Assembly (NCBI RefSeq): GCF_022539665.2
Contig: NC_081332.1
Span: 1-64,000, forward strand
DNA: 64,000 bases
Direction of reading: 5' to 3'
Source: Daphnia carinata
Lineage: Eukaryota > Arthropoda > Branchiopoda > Diplostraca > Daphniidae
The notes beneath the pieces are model-generated. The model searched no databases. It saw nothing but the letters and a program-made list of their open reading frames with translations, and was not told where the DNA came from. Below are positions 1 to 10,370 of the stretch, piece by piece. The position numbers and the translations under genes were made by a program. The first letter of the stretch is position 1. Every line of letters begins with the position of its first letter.

Positions 1-8
1 GCCGATGG

Positions 9-81
9 CGTTCCACTTGGGTAAACCCCGAAGAATCTTCAGCGTGTGAGGCTGACGTGATAACCGCTACACTATGAGGAC
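9..81 (-). pseudogene. tRNA-Val(CAC)-like, decayed (unit 1)
   Basis: The 5' half is Val-like: an intact A-box region, and an anticodon stem TCAGC/GCTGA around loop CTCACAC, which gives anticodon CAC. The 3' half is broken. The T-loop reads GGGTTTA instead of TTCGANC, the T-stem CTTCG/CCCAA pairs poorly, and the acceptor GTCCTCA has about three mismatches with the 3' strand. The B box is therefore lost and Pol III transcription is unlikely. The same lesions occur in every unit, so decay came before amplification. Confidence 0.7.
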
Positions 82-180
82 ACGTTTGTCTACCAAAGCA
101 CTCATTTCGAAAACAGATTTTAAAGCCATTACGACAAAAAGGTTGCAATTTACGAGCTAGCACGAGGTTTACTAGCGTCT

Positions 181-253
181 TGTTCCCACCCAGGATCGAA
201 CTGAGGACCTTCAGCGTGTTAGGCCGACGTGATAACCACTACACTATGGGAAC
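181..253 (-). tRNA. tRNA-Val(AAC): tRNA-Val(AAC) (unit 1)
   Basis: This 73-nt cloverleaf has acceptor GTTCCCA/TGGGAAC fully paired and discriminator A. The anticodon stem TCGGC/GCTGA encloses loop CTAACAC, giving anticodon AAC. T-stem CTCAG/CTGGG pairs with one T-G wobble around loop TTCGATC. There is no intron. The nearest Pol III terminator-like T-run on the minus strand is T5 at 140..136, 41 nt beyond the 3' end. Confidence 0.92.
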
Positions 254-308
254 TGAACCTCGCATATCGTTTTCAATTTATGGGAACAACTTTTATTTAG
301 AACATTGC

Positions 309-381
309 CGCCCAACGTTGGGCTCGAACCCACGACCCTGAGATTAACAGTCTCATGCTCTACCGACTGAGCTAGCCAGGC
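309..381 (-). tRNA. Lys-type tRNA body carrying an Asn GTT anticodon (unit 1)
   Basis: The cloverleaf is 73 nt: acceptor GCCTGGC/GTTGGGC (wobbles only), discriminator G, D-stem GCTC/GAGC, and anticodon stem TGAGA/TCTCA. The loop CTGTTAA gives anticodon GTT (Asn). The rest of the body matches arthropod tRNA-Lys(CTT), whose loop is CTCTTAA, so a single C-to-G change at position 34 recodes it. The T-stem GTGGG/CCAAC has one G-A mismatch. No run of four T lies between this gene and the downstream Val(AAC) gene. By anticodon it is Asn and by body it is Lys; whether it is charged or expressed is unknown. Confidence 0.75.
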
Positions 382-1045
382 ACATGTACGTTTTTCAGCA
401 AGACTTGAAACACCTGTTTTCCAATACAAAAAGATGATGCCTCACACCATGAAGTACACCAGGAGCAGTACCGATTTCAAAATCAGCTAGCTACACCTGT
501 TAGTCTCCAGAAATGGCATTGCGGCTCATGAATTTGGATATTTTGAAGGAGAGATGTGCTGATAGTTTGGAAAATAAATAAAGTAAACGAATGTTTTCGT
601 GTAAAATCGGACTGAAAAATAAGCCCGACAAAATAAGCCCGACTTTTCGGGATTGTTTTTTTCTTTCACAGACATATATAAAACAATATGAACTAGATCT
701 CAAATTAAACGAGAAAACACGAAAATCAAATTTACTTTTAGATTGGGCTTATAGTTTTTCAAATAAATGGGAAAAAGGAATGACACATTTTTTGAGGGAT
801 GTCTTCAAGAAGCAATACGAAAGGTACGTTTTCTCGGTTTGTTTCCGGTTTCATTTAAACAAACTATTAATAATTGATTTACTTATACATTTTTACTCTG
901 TCCTTGGTAGAAGCCTAATTACAAAGTTGACAAATGGCGTCCAACTGACTTTTCTCACATTATCAAAAGGGTTGAATAATGTTCAAGGACGTTTCTTCCA
1001 GTCCTGCATAGCCGTTGAATTACCTTTCCCCCTTGGACATTACAT
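382..1045. other. Intra-unit spacer (unit 1) with an exon-like segment at 672..823
   Basis: No RNA gene is seen here. A long plus-strand ORF (ATG at 591) runs through this spacer and straight on into the tRNA-Asn gene, so it is not credible as a whole. Bases 672..823 (152 nt) are flanked by a polypyrimidine-CAG acceptor and a GTACGT donor and are open in one frame, like a captured internal exon. A short direct repeat of AAGCCCGAC lies just upstream. The same spacer recurs in all units. Confidence 0.5.
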
Positions 1046-1119
1046 GCCTTTGTGGCGCAATTGGCTAGCGCGTTCGGCTGTTAACCGGAAGGCTGGTGGT
1101 TCGATCCCACCCAGGGGCG
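1046..1119 (+). tRNA. tRNA-Asn(GTT): tRNA-Asn(GTT) (unit 1)
   Basis: This 74-nt canonical eukaryotic Asn tRNA has acceptor GCCTTTG/CAGGGGC (with wobbles), D-stem GCGC/GCGC, anticodon stem TTCGG/CCGGA, loop CTGTTAA (GTT), T-stem GGTGG/CCACC, T-loop TTCGATC and discriminator G. A T5 terminator at 1129..1133 starts 10 nt after the gene, and a second T5 lies at 1139..1143. Confidence 0.94.
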
Positions 1120-1340
1120 AAGGCCATGTTTTTAACGATTTTTCGTTTCCAAAGAGATGCTTCCAGTTTTTTAAAAACCTCCCTCGCTTTCAAGTATACG
1201 TCTTTGGCTAGTCGTCAGTGGTGAACAAACTTGGTGACTCTTCACAAAAACATATTATGGTACCATTGCTTAGTTTTAATAACTTACTCTACAGTCATTG
1301 ATAATTAATACAACTAGTGGTTTCACCGACAAGCCGATGG

Positions 1341-1413
1341 CGTTCCACTTGGGTAAACCCCGAAGAATCTTCAGCGTGTGAGGCTGACGTGATAACCGCT
1401 ACACTATGAGGAC
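1341..1413 (-). pseudogene. tRNA-Val(CAC)-like, decayed (unit 2)
   Basis: Same structure and lesions as the copy at 9..81. Confidence 0.68.
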
Positions 1414-1512
1414 ACGTTTGTCTACCAAAGCACTCATTTCGAAAACAGATTTTAAAGCCATTACGACAAAAAGGTTGCAATTTACGAGCTAGCACGAGGT
1501 TTACTAGCGTCT

Positions 1513-1585
1513 TGTTCCCACCCAGGATCGAACTGAGGACCTTCAGCGTGTTAGGCCGACGTGATAACCACTACACTATGGGAAC
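1513..1585 (-). tRNA. tRNA-Val(AAC): tRNA-Val(AAC) (unit 2)
   Basis: Intact cloverleaf identical to 181..253. Confidence 0.92.
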
Positions 1586-1640
1586 TGAACCTCGCATATC
1601 GTTTTCAATTTATGGGAACAACTTTTATTTAGAACATTGC

Positions 1641-1713
1641 CGCCCAACGTTGGGCTCGAACCCACGACCCTGAGATTAACAGTCTCATGCTCTACCGACT
1701 GAGCTAGCCAGGC
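1641..1713 (-). tRNA. Lys-body tRNA with GTT anticodon (unit 2)
   Basis: Identical to 309..381, including the T-stem G-A mismatch. Confidence 0.74.
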
Positions 1714-2377
1714 ACATGTACGTTTTTCAGCAAGACTTGAAACACCTGTTTTCCAATACAAAAAGATGATGCCTCACACCATGAAGTACACCAGGAGCAG
1801 TACCGATTTCAAAATCAGCTAGCTACACCTGTTAGTCTCCAGAAATGGCATTGCGGCTCATGAATTTGGATATTTTGAAGGAGAGATGTGCTGATAGTTT
1901 GGAAAATAAATAAAGTAAACGAATGTTTTCGTGTAAAATCGGACTGAAAAATAAGCCCGACAAAATAAGCCCGACTTTTCGGGATTGTTTTTTTCTTTCA
2001 CAGACATATATAAAACAATATGAACTAGATCTCAAATTAAACGAGAAAACACGAAAATCAAATTTACTTTTAGATTGGGCTTATAGTTTTTCAAATAAAT
2101 GGGAAAAAGGAATGACACATTTTTTGAGGGATGTCTTCAAGAAGCAATACGAAAGGTACGTTTTCTCGGTTTGTTTCCGGTTTCATTTAAACAAACTATT
2201 AATAATTGATTTACTTATACATTTTTACTCTGTCCTTGGTAGAAGCCTAATTACAAAGTTGACAAATGGCGTCCAACTGACTTTTCTCACATTATCAAAA
2301 GGGTTGAATAATGTTCAAGGACGTTTCTTCCAGTCCTGCATAGCCGTTGAATTACCTTTCCCCCTTGGACATTACAT

Positions 2378-2451
2378 GCCTTTGTGGCGCAATTGGCTAG
2401 CGCGTTCGGCTGTTAACCGGAAGGCTGGTGGTTCGATCCCACCCAGGGGCG
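2378..2451 (+). tRNA. tRNA-Asn(GTT): tRNA-Asn(GTT) (unit 2)
   Basis: Identical to 1046..1119, with the T5 terminator. Confidence 0.93.
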
Positions 2452-2673
2452 AAGGCCATGTTTTTAACGATTTTTCGTTTCCAAAGAGATGCTTCCAGTT
2501 TTTTAAAAATCCTCCCTCGCTTTCAAGTATACGTCTTTGGCTAGTCGTCAGTGGTGAACAAACTTGGTGACTCTTCACAAAAACATATTATGGTACCATT
2601 GCTTAGTTTTAATAACTTACTCTACAGTCATTGATAATTAATACAACTAGTGGTTTCACCGACAAGCCGATGG

Positions 2674-2746
2674 CGTTCCACTTGGGTAAACCCCGAAGAA
2701 TCTTCAGCGTGTGAGGCTGACGTGATAACCGCTACACTATGAGGAC
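2674..2746 (-). pseudogene. tRNA-Val(CAC)-like, decayed (unit 3)
   Basis: Same lesions as 9..81. Confidence 0.68.
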
Positions 2747-2845
2747 ACGTTTGTCTACCAAAGCACTCATTTCGAAAACAGATTTTAAAGCCATTACGAC
2801 AAAAAGGTTGCAATTTACGAGCTAGCACGAGGTTTACTAGCGTCT

Positions 2846-2918
2846 TGTTCCCACCCAGGATCGAACTGAGGACCTTCAGCGTGTTAGGCCGACGTGATAA
2901 CCACTACACTATGGGAAC
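2846..2918 (-). tRNA. tRNA-Val(AAC): tRNA-Val(AAC) (unit 3)
   Basis: Intact; identical to 181..253. Confidence 0.92.
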
Positions 2919-2973
2919 TGAACCTCGCATATCGTTTTCAATTTATGGGAACAACTTTTATTTAGAACATTGC

Positions 2974-3046
2974 CGCCCAACGTTGGGCTCGAACCCACGA
3001 CCCTGAGATTAACAGTCTCATGCTCTACCGACTGAGCTAGCCAGGC
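2974..3046 (-). tRNA. Lys-body tRNA with GTT anticodon (unit 3)
   Basis: Identical to 309..381. Confidence 0.74.
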
Positions 3047-3710
3047 ACATGTACGTTTTTCAGCAAGACTTGAAACACCTGTTTTCCAATACAAAAAGAT
3101 GATGCCTCACACCATGAAGTACACCAGGAGCAGTACCGATTTCAAAATCAGCTAGCTACACCTGTTAGTCTCCAGAAATGGCATTGCGGCTCATGAATTT
3201 GGATATTTTGAAGGAGAGATGTGCTGATAGTTTGGAAAATAAATAAAGTAAACGAATGTTTTCGTGTAAAATCGGACTGAAAAATAAGCCCGACAAAATA
3301 AGCCCGACTTTTCGGGATTGTTTTTTTCTTTCACAGACATATATAAAACAATATGAACTAGATCTCAAATTAAACGAGAAAACACGAAAATCAAATTTAC
3401 TTTTAGATTGGGCTTATAGTTTTTCAAATAAATGGGAAAAAGGAATGACACATTTTTTGAGGGATGTCTTCAAGAAGCAATACGAAAGGTACGTTTTCTC
3501 GGTTTGTTTCCGGTTTCATTTAAACAAACTATTAATAATTGATTTACTTATACATTTTTACTCTGTCCTTGGTAGAAGCCTAATTACAAAGTTGACAAAT
3601 GGCGTCCAACTGACTTTTCTCACATTATCAAAAGGGTTGAATAATGTTCAAGGACGTTTCTTCCAGTCCTGCATAGCCGTTGAATTACCTTTCCCCCTTG
3701 GACATTACAT

Positions 3711-3784
3711 GCCTTTGTGGCGCAATTGGCTAGCGCGTTCGGCTGTTAACCGGAAGGCTGGTGGTTCGATCCCACCCAGGGGCG
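3711..3784 (+). tRNA. tRNA-Asn(GTT): tRNA-Asn(GTT) (unit 3)
   Basis: Identical to 1046..1119. Confidence 0.93.
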
Positions 3785-4005
3785 AAGGCCATGTTTTTAA
3801 CGATTTTTCGTTTCCAAAGAGATGCTTCCAGTTTTTTAAAAACCTCCCTCGCTTTCAAGTATACGTCTTTGGCTAGTCGTCAGTGGTGAACAAACTTGGT
3901 GACTCTTCACAAAAACATATTATGGTACCATTGCTTAGTTTTAATAACTTACTCTACAGTCATTGATAATTAATACAACTAGTGGTTTCACCGACAAGCC
4001 GATGG

Positions 4006-4078
4006 CGTTCCACTTGGGTAAACCCCGAAGAATCTTCAGCGTGTGAGGCTGACGTGATAACCGCTACACTATGAGGAC
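4006..4078 (-). pseudogene. tRNA-Val(CAC)-like, decayed (unit 4)
   Basis: Same lesions as 9..81. Confidence 0.68.
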
Positions 4079-4177
4079 ACGTTTGTCTACCAAAGCACTC
4101 ATTTCGAAAACAGATTTTAAAGCCATTACGACAAAAAGGTTGCAATTTACGAGCTAGCACGAGGTTTACTAGCGTCT

Positions 4178-4250
4178 TGTTCCCACCCAGGATCGAACTG
4201 AGGACCTTCAGCGTGTTAGGCCGACGTGATAACCACTACACTATGGGAAC
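4178..4250 (-). tRNA. tRNA-Val(AAC): tRNA-Val(AAC) (unit 4)
   Basis: Intact; identical to 181..253. Confidence 0.92.
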
Positions 4251-4305
4251 TGAACCTCGCATATCGTTTTCAATTTATGGGAACAACTTTTATTTAGAAC
4301 ATTGC

Positions 4306-4378
4306 CGCCCAACGTTGGGCTCGAACCCACGACCCTGAGATTAACAGTCTCATGCTCTACCGACTGAGCTAGCCAGGC
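4306..4378 (-). tRNA. Lys-body tRNA with GTT anticodon (unit 4)
   Basis: Identical to 309..381. Confidence 0.74.
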
Positions 4379-5042
4379 ACATGTACGTTTTTCAGCAAGA
4401 CTTGAAACACCTGTTTTCCAATACAAAAAGATGATGCCTCACACCATGAAGTACACCAGGAGCAGTACCGATTTCAAAATCAGCTAGCTACACCTGTTAG
4501 TCTCCAGAAATGGCATTGCGGCTCATGAATTTGGATATTTTGAAGGAGAGATGTGCTGATAGTTTGGAAAATAAATAAAGTAAACGAATGTTTTCGTGTA
4601 AAATCGGACTGAAAAATAAGCCCGACAAAATAAGCCCGACTTTTCGGGATTGTTTTTTTCTTTCACAGACATATATAAAACAATATGAACTAGATCTCAA
4701 ATTAAACGAGAAAACACGAAAATCAAATTTACTTTTAGATTGGGCTTATAGTTTTTCAAATAAATGGGAAAAAGGAATGACACATTTTTTGAGGGATGTC
4801 TTCAAGAAGCAATACGAAAGGTACGTTTTCTCGGTTTGTTTCCGGTTTCATTTAAACAAACTATTAATAATTGATTTACTTATACATTTTTACTCTGTCC
4901 TTGGTAGAAGCCTAATTACAAAGTTGACAAATGGCGTCCAACTGACTTTTCTCACATTATCAAAAGGGTTGAATAATGTTCAAGGACGTTTCTTCCAGTC
5001 CTGCATAGCCGTTGAATTACCTTTCCCCCTTGGACATTACAT

Positions 5043-5116
5043 GCCTTTGTGGCGCAATTGGCTAGCGCGTTCGGCTGTTAACCGGAAGGCTGGTGGTTCG
5101 ATCCCACCCAGGGGCG
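5043..5116 (+). tRNA. tRNA-Asn(GTT): tRNA-Asn(GTT) (unit 4)
   Basis: Identical to 1046..1119. Confidence 0.93.
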
Positions 5117-5337
5117 AAGGCCATGTTTTTAACGATTTTTCGTTTCCAAAGAGATGCTTCCAGTTTTTTAAAAACCTCCCTCGCTTTCAAGTATACGTCT
5201 TTGGCTAGTCGTCAGTGGTGAACAAACTTGGTGACTCTTCACAAAAACATATTATGGTACCATTGCTTAGTTTTAATAACTTACTCTACAGTCATTGATA
5301 ATTAATACAACTAGTGGTTTCACCGACAAGCCGATGG

Positions 5338-5410
5338 CGTTCCACTTGGGTAAACCCCGAAGAATCTTCAGCGTGTGAGGCTGACGTGATAACCGCTACA
5401 CTATGAGGAC
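5338..5410 (-). pseudogene. tRNA-Val(CAC)-like, decayed (unit 5)
   Basis: Same lesions as 9..81. Confidence 0.68.
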
Positions 5411-5509
5411 ACGTTTGTCTACCAAAGCACTCATTTCGAAAACAGATTTTAAAGCCATTACGACAAAAAGGTTGCAATTTACGAGCTAGCACGAGGTTTA
5501 CTAGCGTCT

Positions 5510-5582
5510 TGTTCCCACCCAGGATCGAACTGAGGACCTTCAGCGTGTTAGGCCGACGTGATAACCACTACACTATGGGAAC
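5510..5582 (-). tRNA. tRNA-Val(AAC): tRNA-Val(AAC) (unit 5)
   Basis: Intact; identical to 181..253. Confidence 0.92.
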
Positions 5583-5637
5583 TGAACCTCGCATATCGTT
5601 TTCAATTTATGGGAACAACTTTTATTTAGAACATTGC

Positions 5638-5710
5638 CGCCCAACGTTGGGCTCGAACCCACGACCCTGAGATTAACAGTCTCATGCTCTACCGACTGAG
5701 CTAGCCAGGC
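5638..5710 (-). tRNA. Lys-body tRNA with GTT anticodon (unit 5)
   Basis: Identical to 309..381. Confidence 0.74.
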
Positions 5711-6374
5711 ACATGTACGTTTTTCAGCAAGACTTGAAACACCTGTTTTCCAATACAAAAAGATGATGCCTCACACCATGAAGTACACCAGGAGCAGTAC
5801 CGATTTCAAAATCAGCTAGCTACACCTGTTAGTCTCCAGAAATGGCATTGCGGCTCATGAATTTGGATATTTTGAAGGAGAGATGTGCTGATAGTTTGGA
5901 AAATAAATAAAGTAAACGAATGTTTTCGTGTAAAATCGGACTGAAAAATAAGCCCGACAAAATAAGCCCGACTTTTCGGGATTGTTTTTTTCTTTCACAG
6001 ACATATATAAAACAATATGAACTAGATCTCAAATTAAACGAGAAAACACGAAAATCAAATTTACTTTTAGATTGGGCTTATAGTTTTTCAAATAAATGGG
6101 AAAAAGGAATGACACATTTTTTGAGGGATGTCTTCAAGAAGCAATACGAAAGGTACGTTTTCTCGGTTTGTTTCCGGTTTCATTTAAACAAACTATTAAT
6201 AATTGATTTACTTATACATTTTTACTCTGTCCTTGGTAGAAGCCTAATTACAAAGTTGACAAATGGCGTCCAACTGACTTTTCTCACATTATCAAAAGGG
6301 TTGAATAATGTTCAAGGACGTTTCTTCCAGTCCTGCATAGCCGTTGAATTACCTTTCCCCCTTGGACATTACAT

Positions 6375-6448
6375 GCCTTTGTGGCGCAATTGGCTAGCGC
6401 GTTCGGCTGTTAACCGGAAGGCTGGTGGTTCGATCCCACCCAGGGGCG
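6375..6448 (+). tRNA. tRNA-Asn(GTT): tRNA-Asn(GTT) (unit 5)
   Basis: Identical to 1046..1119. Confidence 0.93.
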
Positions 6449-6670
6449 AAGGCCATGTTTTTAACGATTTTTCGTTTCCAAAGAGATGCTTCCAGTTTTT
6501 TAAAAAACCTCCCTCGCTTTCAAGTATACGTCTTTGGCTAGTCGTCAGTGGTGAACAAACTTGGTGACTCTTCACAAAAACATATTATGGTACCATTGCT
6601 TAGTTTTAATAACTTACTCTACAGTCATTGATAATTAATACAACTAGTGGTTTCACCGACAAGCCGATGG

Positions 6671-6743
6671 CGTTCCACTTGGGTAAACCCCGAAGAATCT
6701 TCAGCGTGTGAGGCTGACGTGATAACCGCTACACTATGAGGAC
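6671..6743 (-). pseudogene. tRNA-Val(CAC)-like, decayed (unit 6)
   Basis: Same lesions as 9..81. Confidence 0.68.
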
Positions 6744-6842
6744 ACGTTTGTCTACCAAAGCACTCATTTCGAAAACAGATTTTAAAGCCATTACGACAAA
6801 AAGGTTGCAATTTACGAGCTAGCACGAGGTTTACTAGCGTCT

Positions 6843-6915
6843 TGTTCCCACCCAGGATCGAACTGAGGACCTTCAGCGTGTTAGGCCGACGTGATAACCA
6901 CTACACTATGGGAAC
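6843..6915 (-). tRNA. tRNA-Val(AAC): tRNA-Val(AAC) (unit 6)
   Basis: Intact; identical to 181..253. Confidence 0.92.
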
Positions 6916-6970
6916 TGAACCTCGCATATCGTTTTCAATTTATGGGAACAACTTTTATTTAGAACATTGC

Positions 6971-7043
6971 CGCCCAACGTTGGGCTCGAACCCACGACCC
7001 TGAGATTAACAGTCTCATGCTCTACCGACTGAGCTAGCCAGGC
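6971..7043 (-). tRNA. Lys-body tRNA with GTT anticodon (unit 6)
   Basis: Identical to 309..381. Confidence 0.74.
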
Positions 7044-7707
7044 ACATGTACGTTTTTCAGCAAGACTTGAAACACCTGTTTTCCAATACAAAAAGATGAT
7101 GCCTCACACCATGAAGTACACCAGGAGCAGTACCGATTTCAAAATCAGCTAGCTACACCTGTTAGTCTCCAGAAATGGCATTGCGGCTCATGAATTTGGA
7201 TATTTTGAAGGAGAGATGTGCTGATAGTTTGGAAAATAAATAAAGTAAACGAATGTTTTCGTGTAAAATCGGACTGAAAAATAAGCCCGACAAAATAAGC
7301 CCGACTTTTCGGGATTGTTTTTTTCTTTCACAGACATATATAAAACAATATGAACTAGATCTCAAATTAAACGAGAAAACACGAAAATCAAATTTACTTT
7401 TAGATTGGGCTTATAGTTTTTCAAATAAATGGGAAAAAGGAATGACACATTTTTTGAGGGATGTCTTCAAGAAGCAATACGAAAGGTACGTTTTCTCGGT
7501 TTGTTTCCGGTTTCATTTAAACAAACTATTAATAATTGATTTACTTATACATTTTTACTCTGTCCTTGGTAGAAGCCTAATTACAAAGTTGACAAATGGC
7601 GTCCAACTGACTTTTCTCACATTATCAAAAGGGTTGAATAATGTTCAAGGACGTTTCTTCCAGTCCTGCATAGCCGTTGAATTACCTTTCCCCCTTGGAC
7701 ATTACAT

Positions 7708-7781
7708 GCCTTTGTGGCGCAATTGGCTAGCGCGTTCGGCTGTTAACCGGAAGGCTGGTGGTTCGAGCCCACCCAGGGGCG
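7708..7781 (+). tRNA. tRNA-Asn(GTT): tRNA-Asn(GTT) (unit 6), T-loop variant
   Basis: As 1046..1119, but the T-loop is TTCGAGC instead of TTCGATC. Units 11 and 14 share this variant. The fold is unaffected. Confidence 0.93.
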
Positions 7782-8002
7782 AAGGCCATGTTTTTAACGA
7801 TTTTTCGTTTCCAAAGAGATGCTTCCAGTTTTTTAAAAACCTCCCTCGCTTTCAAGTATACGTCTTTGGCTAGTCGTCAGTGGTGAACAAACTTGGTGAC
7901 TCTTCACAAAAACATATTATGGTACCATTGCTTAGTTTTAATAACTTACTCTACAGTCATTGATAATTAATACAACTAGTGGTTTCACCGACAAGCCGAT
8001 GG

Positions 8003-8075
8003 CGTTCCACTTGGGTAAACCCCGAAGAATCTTCAGCGTGTGAGGCTGACGTGATAACCGCTACACTATGAGGAC
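8003..8075 (-). pseudogene. tRNA-Val(CAC)-like, decayed (unit 7)
   Basis: Same lesions as 9..81. Confidence 0.68.
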
Positions 8076-8174
8076 ACGTTTGTCTACCAAAGCACTCATT
8101 TCGAAAACAGATTTTAAAGCCATTACGACAAAAAGGTTGCAATTTACGAGCTAGCACGAGGTTTACTAGCGTCT

Positions 8175-8247
8175 TGTTCCCACCCAGGATCGAACTGAGG
8201 ACCTTCAGCGTGTTAGGCCGACGTGATAACCACTACACTATGGGAAC
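8175..8247 (-). tRNA. tRNA-Val(AAC): tRNA-Val(AAC) (unit 7)
   Basis: Intact; identical to 181..253. Confidence 0.92.
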
Positions 8248-8302
8248 TGAACCTCGCATATCGTTTTCAATTTATGGGAACAACTTTTATTTAGAACATT
8301 GC

Positions 8303-8375
8303 CGCCCAACGTTGGGCTCGAACCCACGACCCTGAGATTAACAGTCTCATGCTCTACCGACTGAGCTAGCCAGGC
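8303..8375 (-). tRNA. Lys-body tRNA with GTT anticodon (unit 7)
   Basis: Identical to 309..381. Confidence 0.74.
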
Positions 8376-9039
8376 ACATGTACGTTTTTCAGCAAGACTT
8401 GAAACACCTGTTTTCCAATACAAAAAGATGATGCCTCACACCATGAAGTACACCAGGAGCAGTACCGATTTCAAAATCAGCTAGCTACACCTGTTAGTCT
8501 CCAGAAATGGCATTGCGGCTCATGAATTTGGATATTTTGAAGGAGAGATGTGCTGATAGTTTGGAAAATAAATAAAGTAAACGAATGTTTTCGTGTAAAA
8601 TCGGACTGAAAAATAAGCCCGACAAAATAAGCCCGACTTTTCGGGATTGTTTTTTTCTTTCACAGACATATATAAAACAATATGAACTAGATCTCAAATT
8701 AAACGAGAAAACACGAAAATCAAATTTACTTTTAGATTGGGCTTATAGTTTTTCAAATAAATGGGAAAAAGGAATGACACATTTTTTGAGGGATGTCTTC
8801 AAGAAGCAATACGAAAGGTACGTTTTCTCGGTTTGTTTCCGGTTTCATTTAAACAAACTATTAATAATTGATTTACTTATACATTTTTACTCTGTCCTTG
8901 GTAGAAGCCTAATTACAAAGTTGACAAATGGCGTCCAACTGACTTTTCTCACATTATCAAAAGGGTTGAATAATGTTCAAGGACGTTTCTTCCAGTCCTG
9001 CATAGCCGTTGAATTACCTTTCCCCCTTGGACATTACAT

Positions 9040-9113
9040 GCCTTTGTGGCGCAATTGGCTAGCGCGTTCGGCTGTTAACCGGAAGGCTGGTGGTTCGATC
9101 CCACCCAGGGGCG
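9040..9113 (+). tRNA. tRNA-Asn(GTT): tRNA-Asn(GTT) (unit 7)
   Basis: Identical to 1046..1119. A single C is deleted about 60 nt downstream (CCTCCTCGC). Confidence 0.93.
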
Positions 9114-9333
9114 AAGGCCATGTTTTTAACGATTTTTCGTTTCCAAAGAGATGCTTCCAGTTTTTTAAAAACCTCCTCGCTTTCAAGTATACGTCTTTGG
9201 CTAGTCGTCAGTGGTGAACAAACTTGGTGACTCTTCACAAAAACATATTATGGTACCATTGCTTAGTTTTAATAACTTACTCTACAGTCATTGATAATTA
9301 ATACAACTAGTGGTTTCACCGACAAGCCGATGG

Positions 9334-9406
9334 CGTTCCACTTGGGTAAACCCCGAAGAATCTTCAGCGTGTGAGGCTGACGTGATAACCGCTACACTAT
9401 GAGGAC
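9334..9406 (-). pseudogene. tRNA-Val(CAC)-like, decayed (unit 8)
   Basis: Same lesions as 9..81. Confidence 0.68.
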
Positions 9407-9505
9407 ACGTTTGTCTACCAAAGCACTCATTTCGAAAACAGATTTTAAAGCCATTACGACAAAAAGGTTGCAATTTACGAGCTAGCACGAGGTTTACTAG
9501 CGTCT

Positions 9506-9578
9506 TGTTCCCACCCAGGATCGAACTGAGGACCTTCAGCGTGTTAGGCCGACGTGATAACCACTACACTATGGGAAC
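9506..9578 (-). tRNA. tRNA-Val(AAC): tRNA-Val(AAC) (unit 8)
   Basis: Intact; identical to 181..253. Confidence 0.92.
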
Positions 9579-9633
9579 TGAACCTCGCATATCGTTTTCA
9601 ATTTATGGGAACAACTTTTATTTAGAACATTGC

Positions 9634-9706
9634 CGCCCAACGTTGGGCTCGAACCCACGACCCTGAGATTAACAGTCTCATGCTCTACCGACTGAGCTAG
9701 CCAGGC
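9634..9706 (-). tRNA. Lys-body tRNA with GTT anticodon (unit 8)
   Basis: Identical to 309..381. Confidence 0.74.
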
Positions 9707-10370
9707 ACATGTACGTTTTTCAGCAAGACTTGAAACACCTGTTTTCCAATACAAAAAGATGATGCCTCACACCATGAAGTACACCAGGAGCAGTACCGAT
9801 TTCAAAATCAGCTAGCTACACCTGTTAGTCTCCAGAAATGGCATTGCGGCTCATGAATTTGGATATTTTGAAGGAGAGATGTGCTGATAGTTTGGAAAAT
9901 AAATAAAGTAAACGAATGTTTTCGTGTAAAATCGGACTGAAAAATAAGCCCGACAAAATAAGCCCGACTTTTCGGGATTGTTTTTTTCTTTCACAGACAT
10001 ATATAAAACAATATGAACTAGATCTCAAATTAAACGAGAAAACACGAAAATCAAATTTACTTTTAGATTGGGCTTATAGTTTTTCAAATAAATGGGAAAA
10101 AGGAATGACACATTTTTTGAGGGATGTCTTCAAGAAGCAATACGAAAGGTACGTTTTCTCGGTTTGTTTCCGGTTTCATTTAAACAAACTATTAATAATT
10201 GATTTACTTATACATTTTTACTCTGTCCTTGGTAGAAGCCTAATTACAAAGTTGACAAATGGCGTCCAACTGACTTTTCTCACATTATCAAAAGGGTTGA
10301 ATAATGTTCAAGGACGTTTCTTCCAGTCCTGCATAGCCGTTGAATTACCTTTCCCCCTTGGACATTACAT

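Noticed and set aside
244-429. Minus-strand 61-codon ORF in each unit
   Set aside because: It is the translation of the Lys-body tRNA and its flanks.
591-1211. Plus-strand ORF of 206 to 215 codons, repeated in most units
   Set aside because: It runs straight through the tRNA-Asn gene, changes C-terminus with each 1-base indel, is truncated in units 15, 17 and 21, and has no recognisable domain. Repeated openness reflects array identity, not selection.
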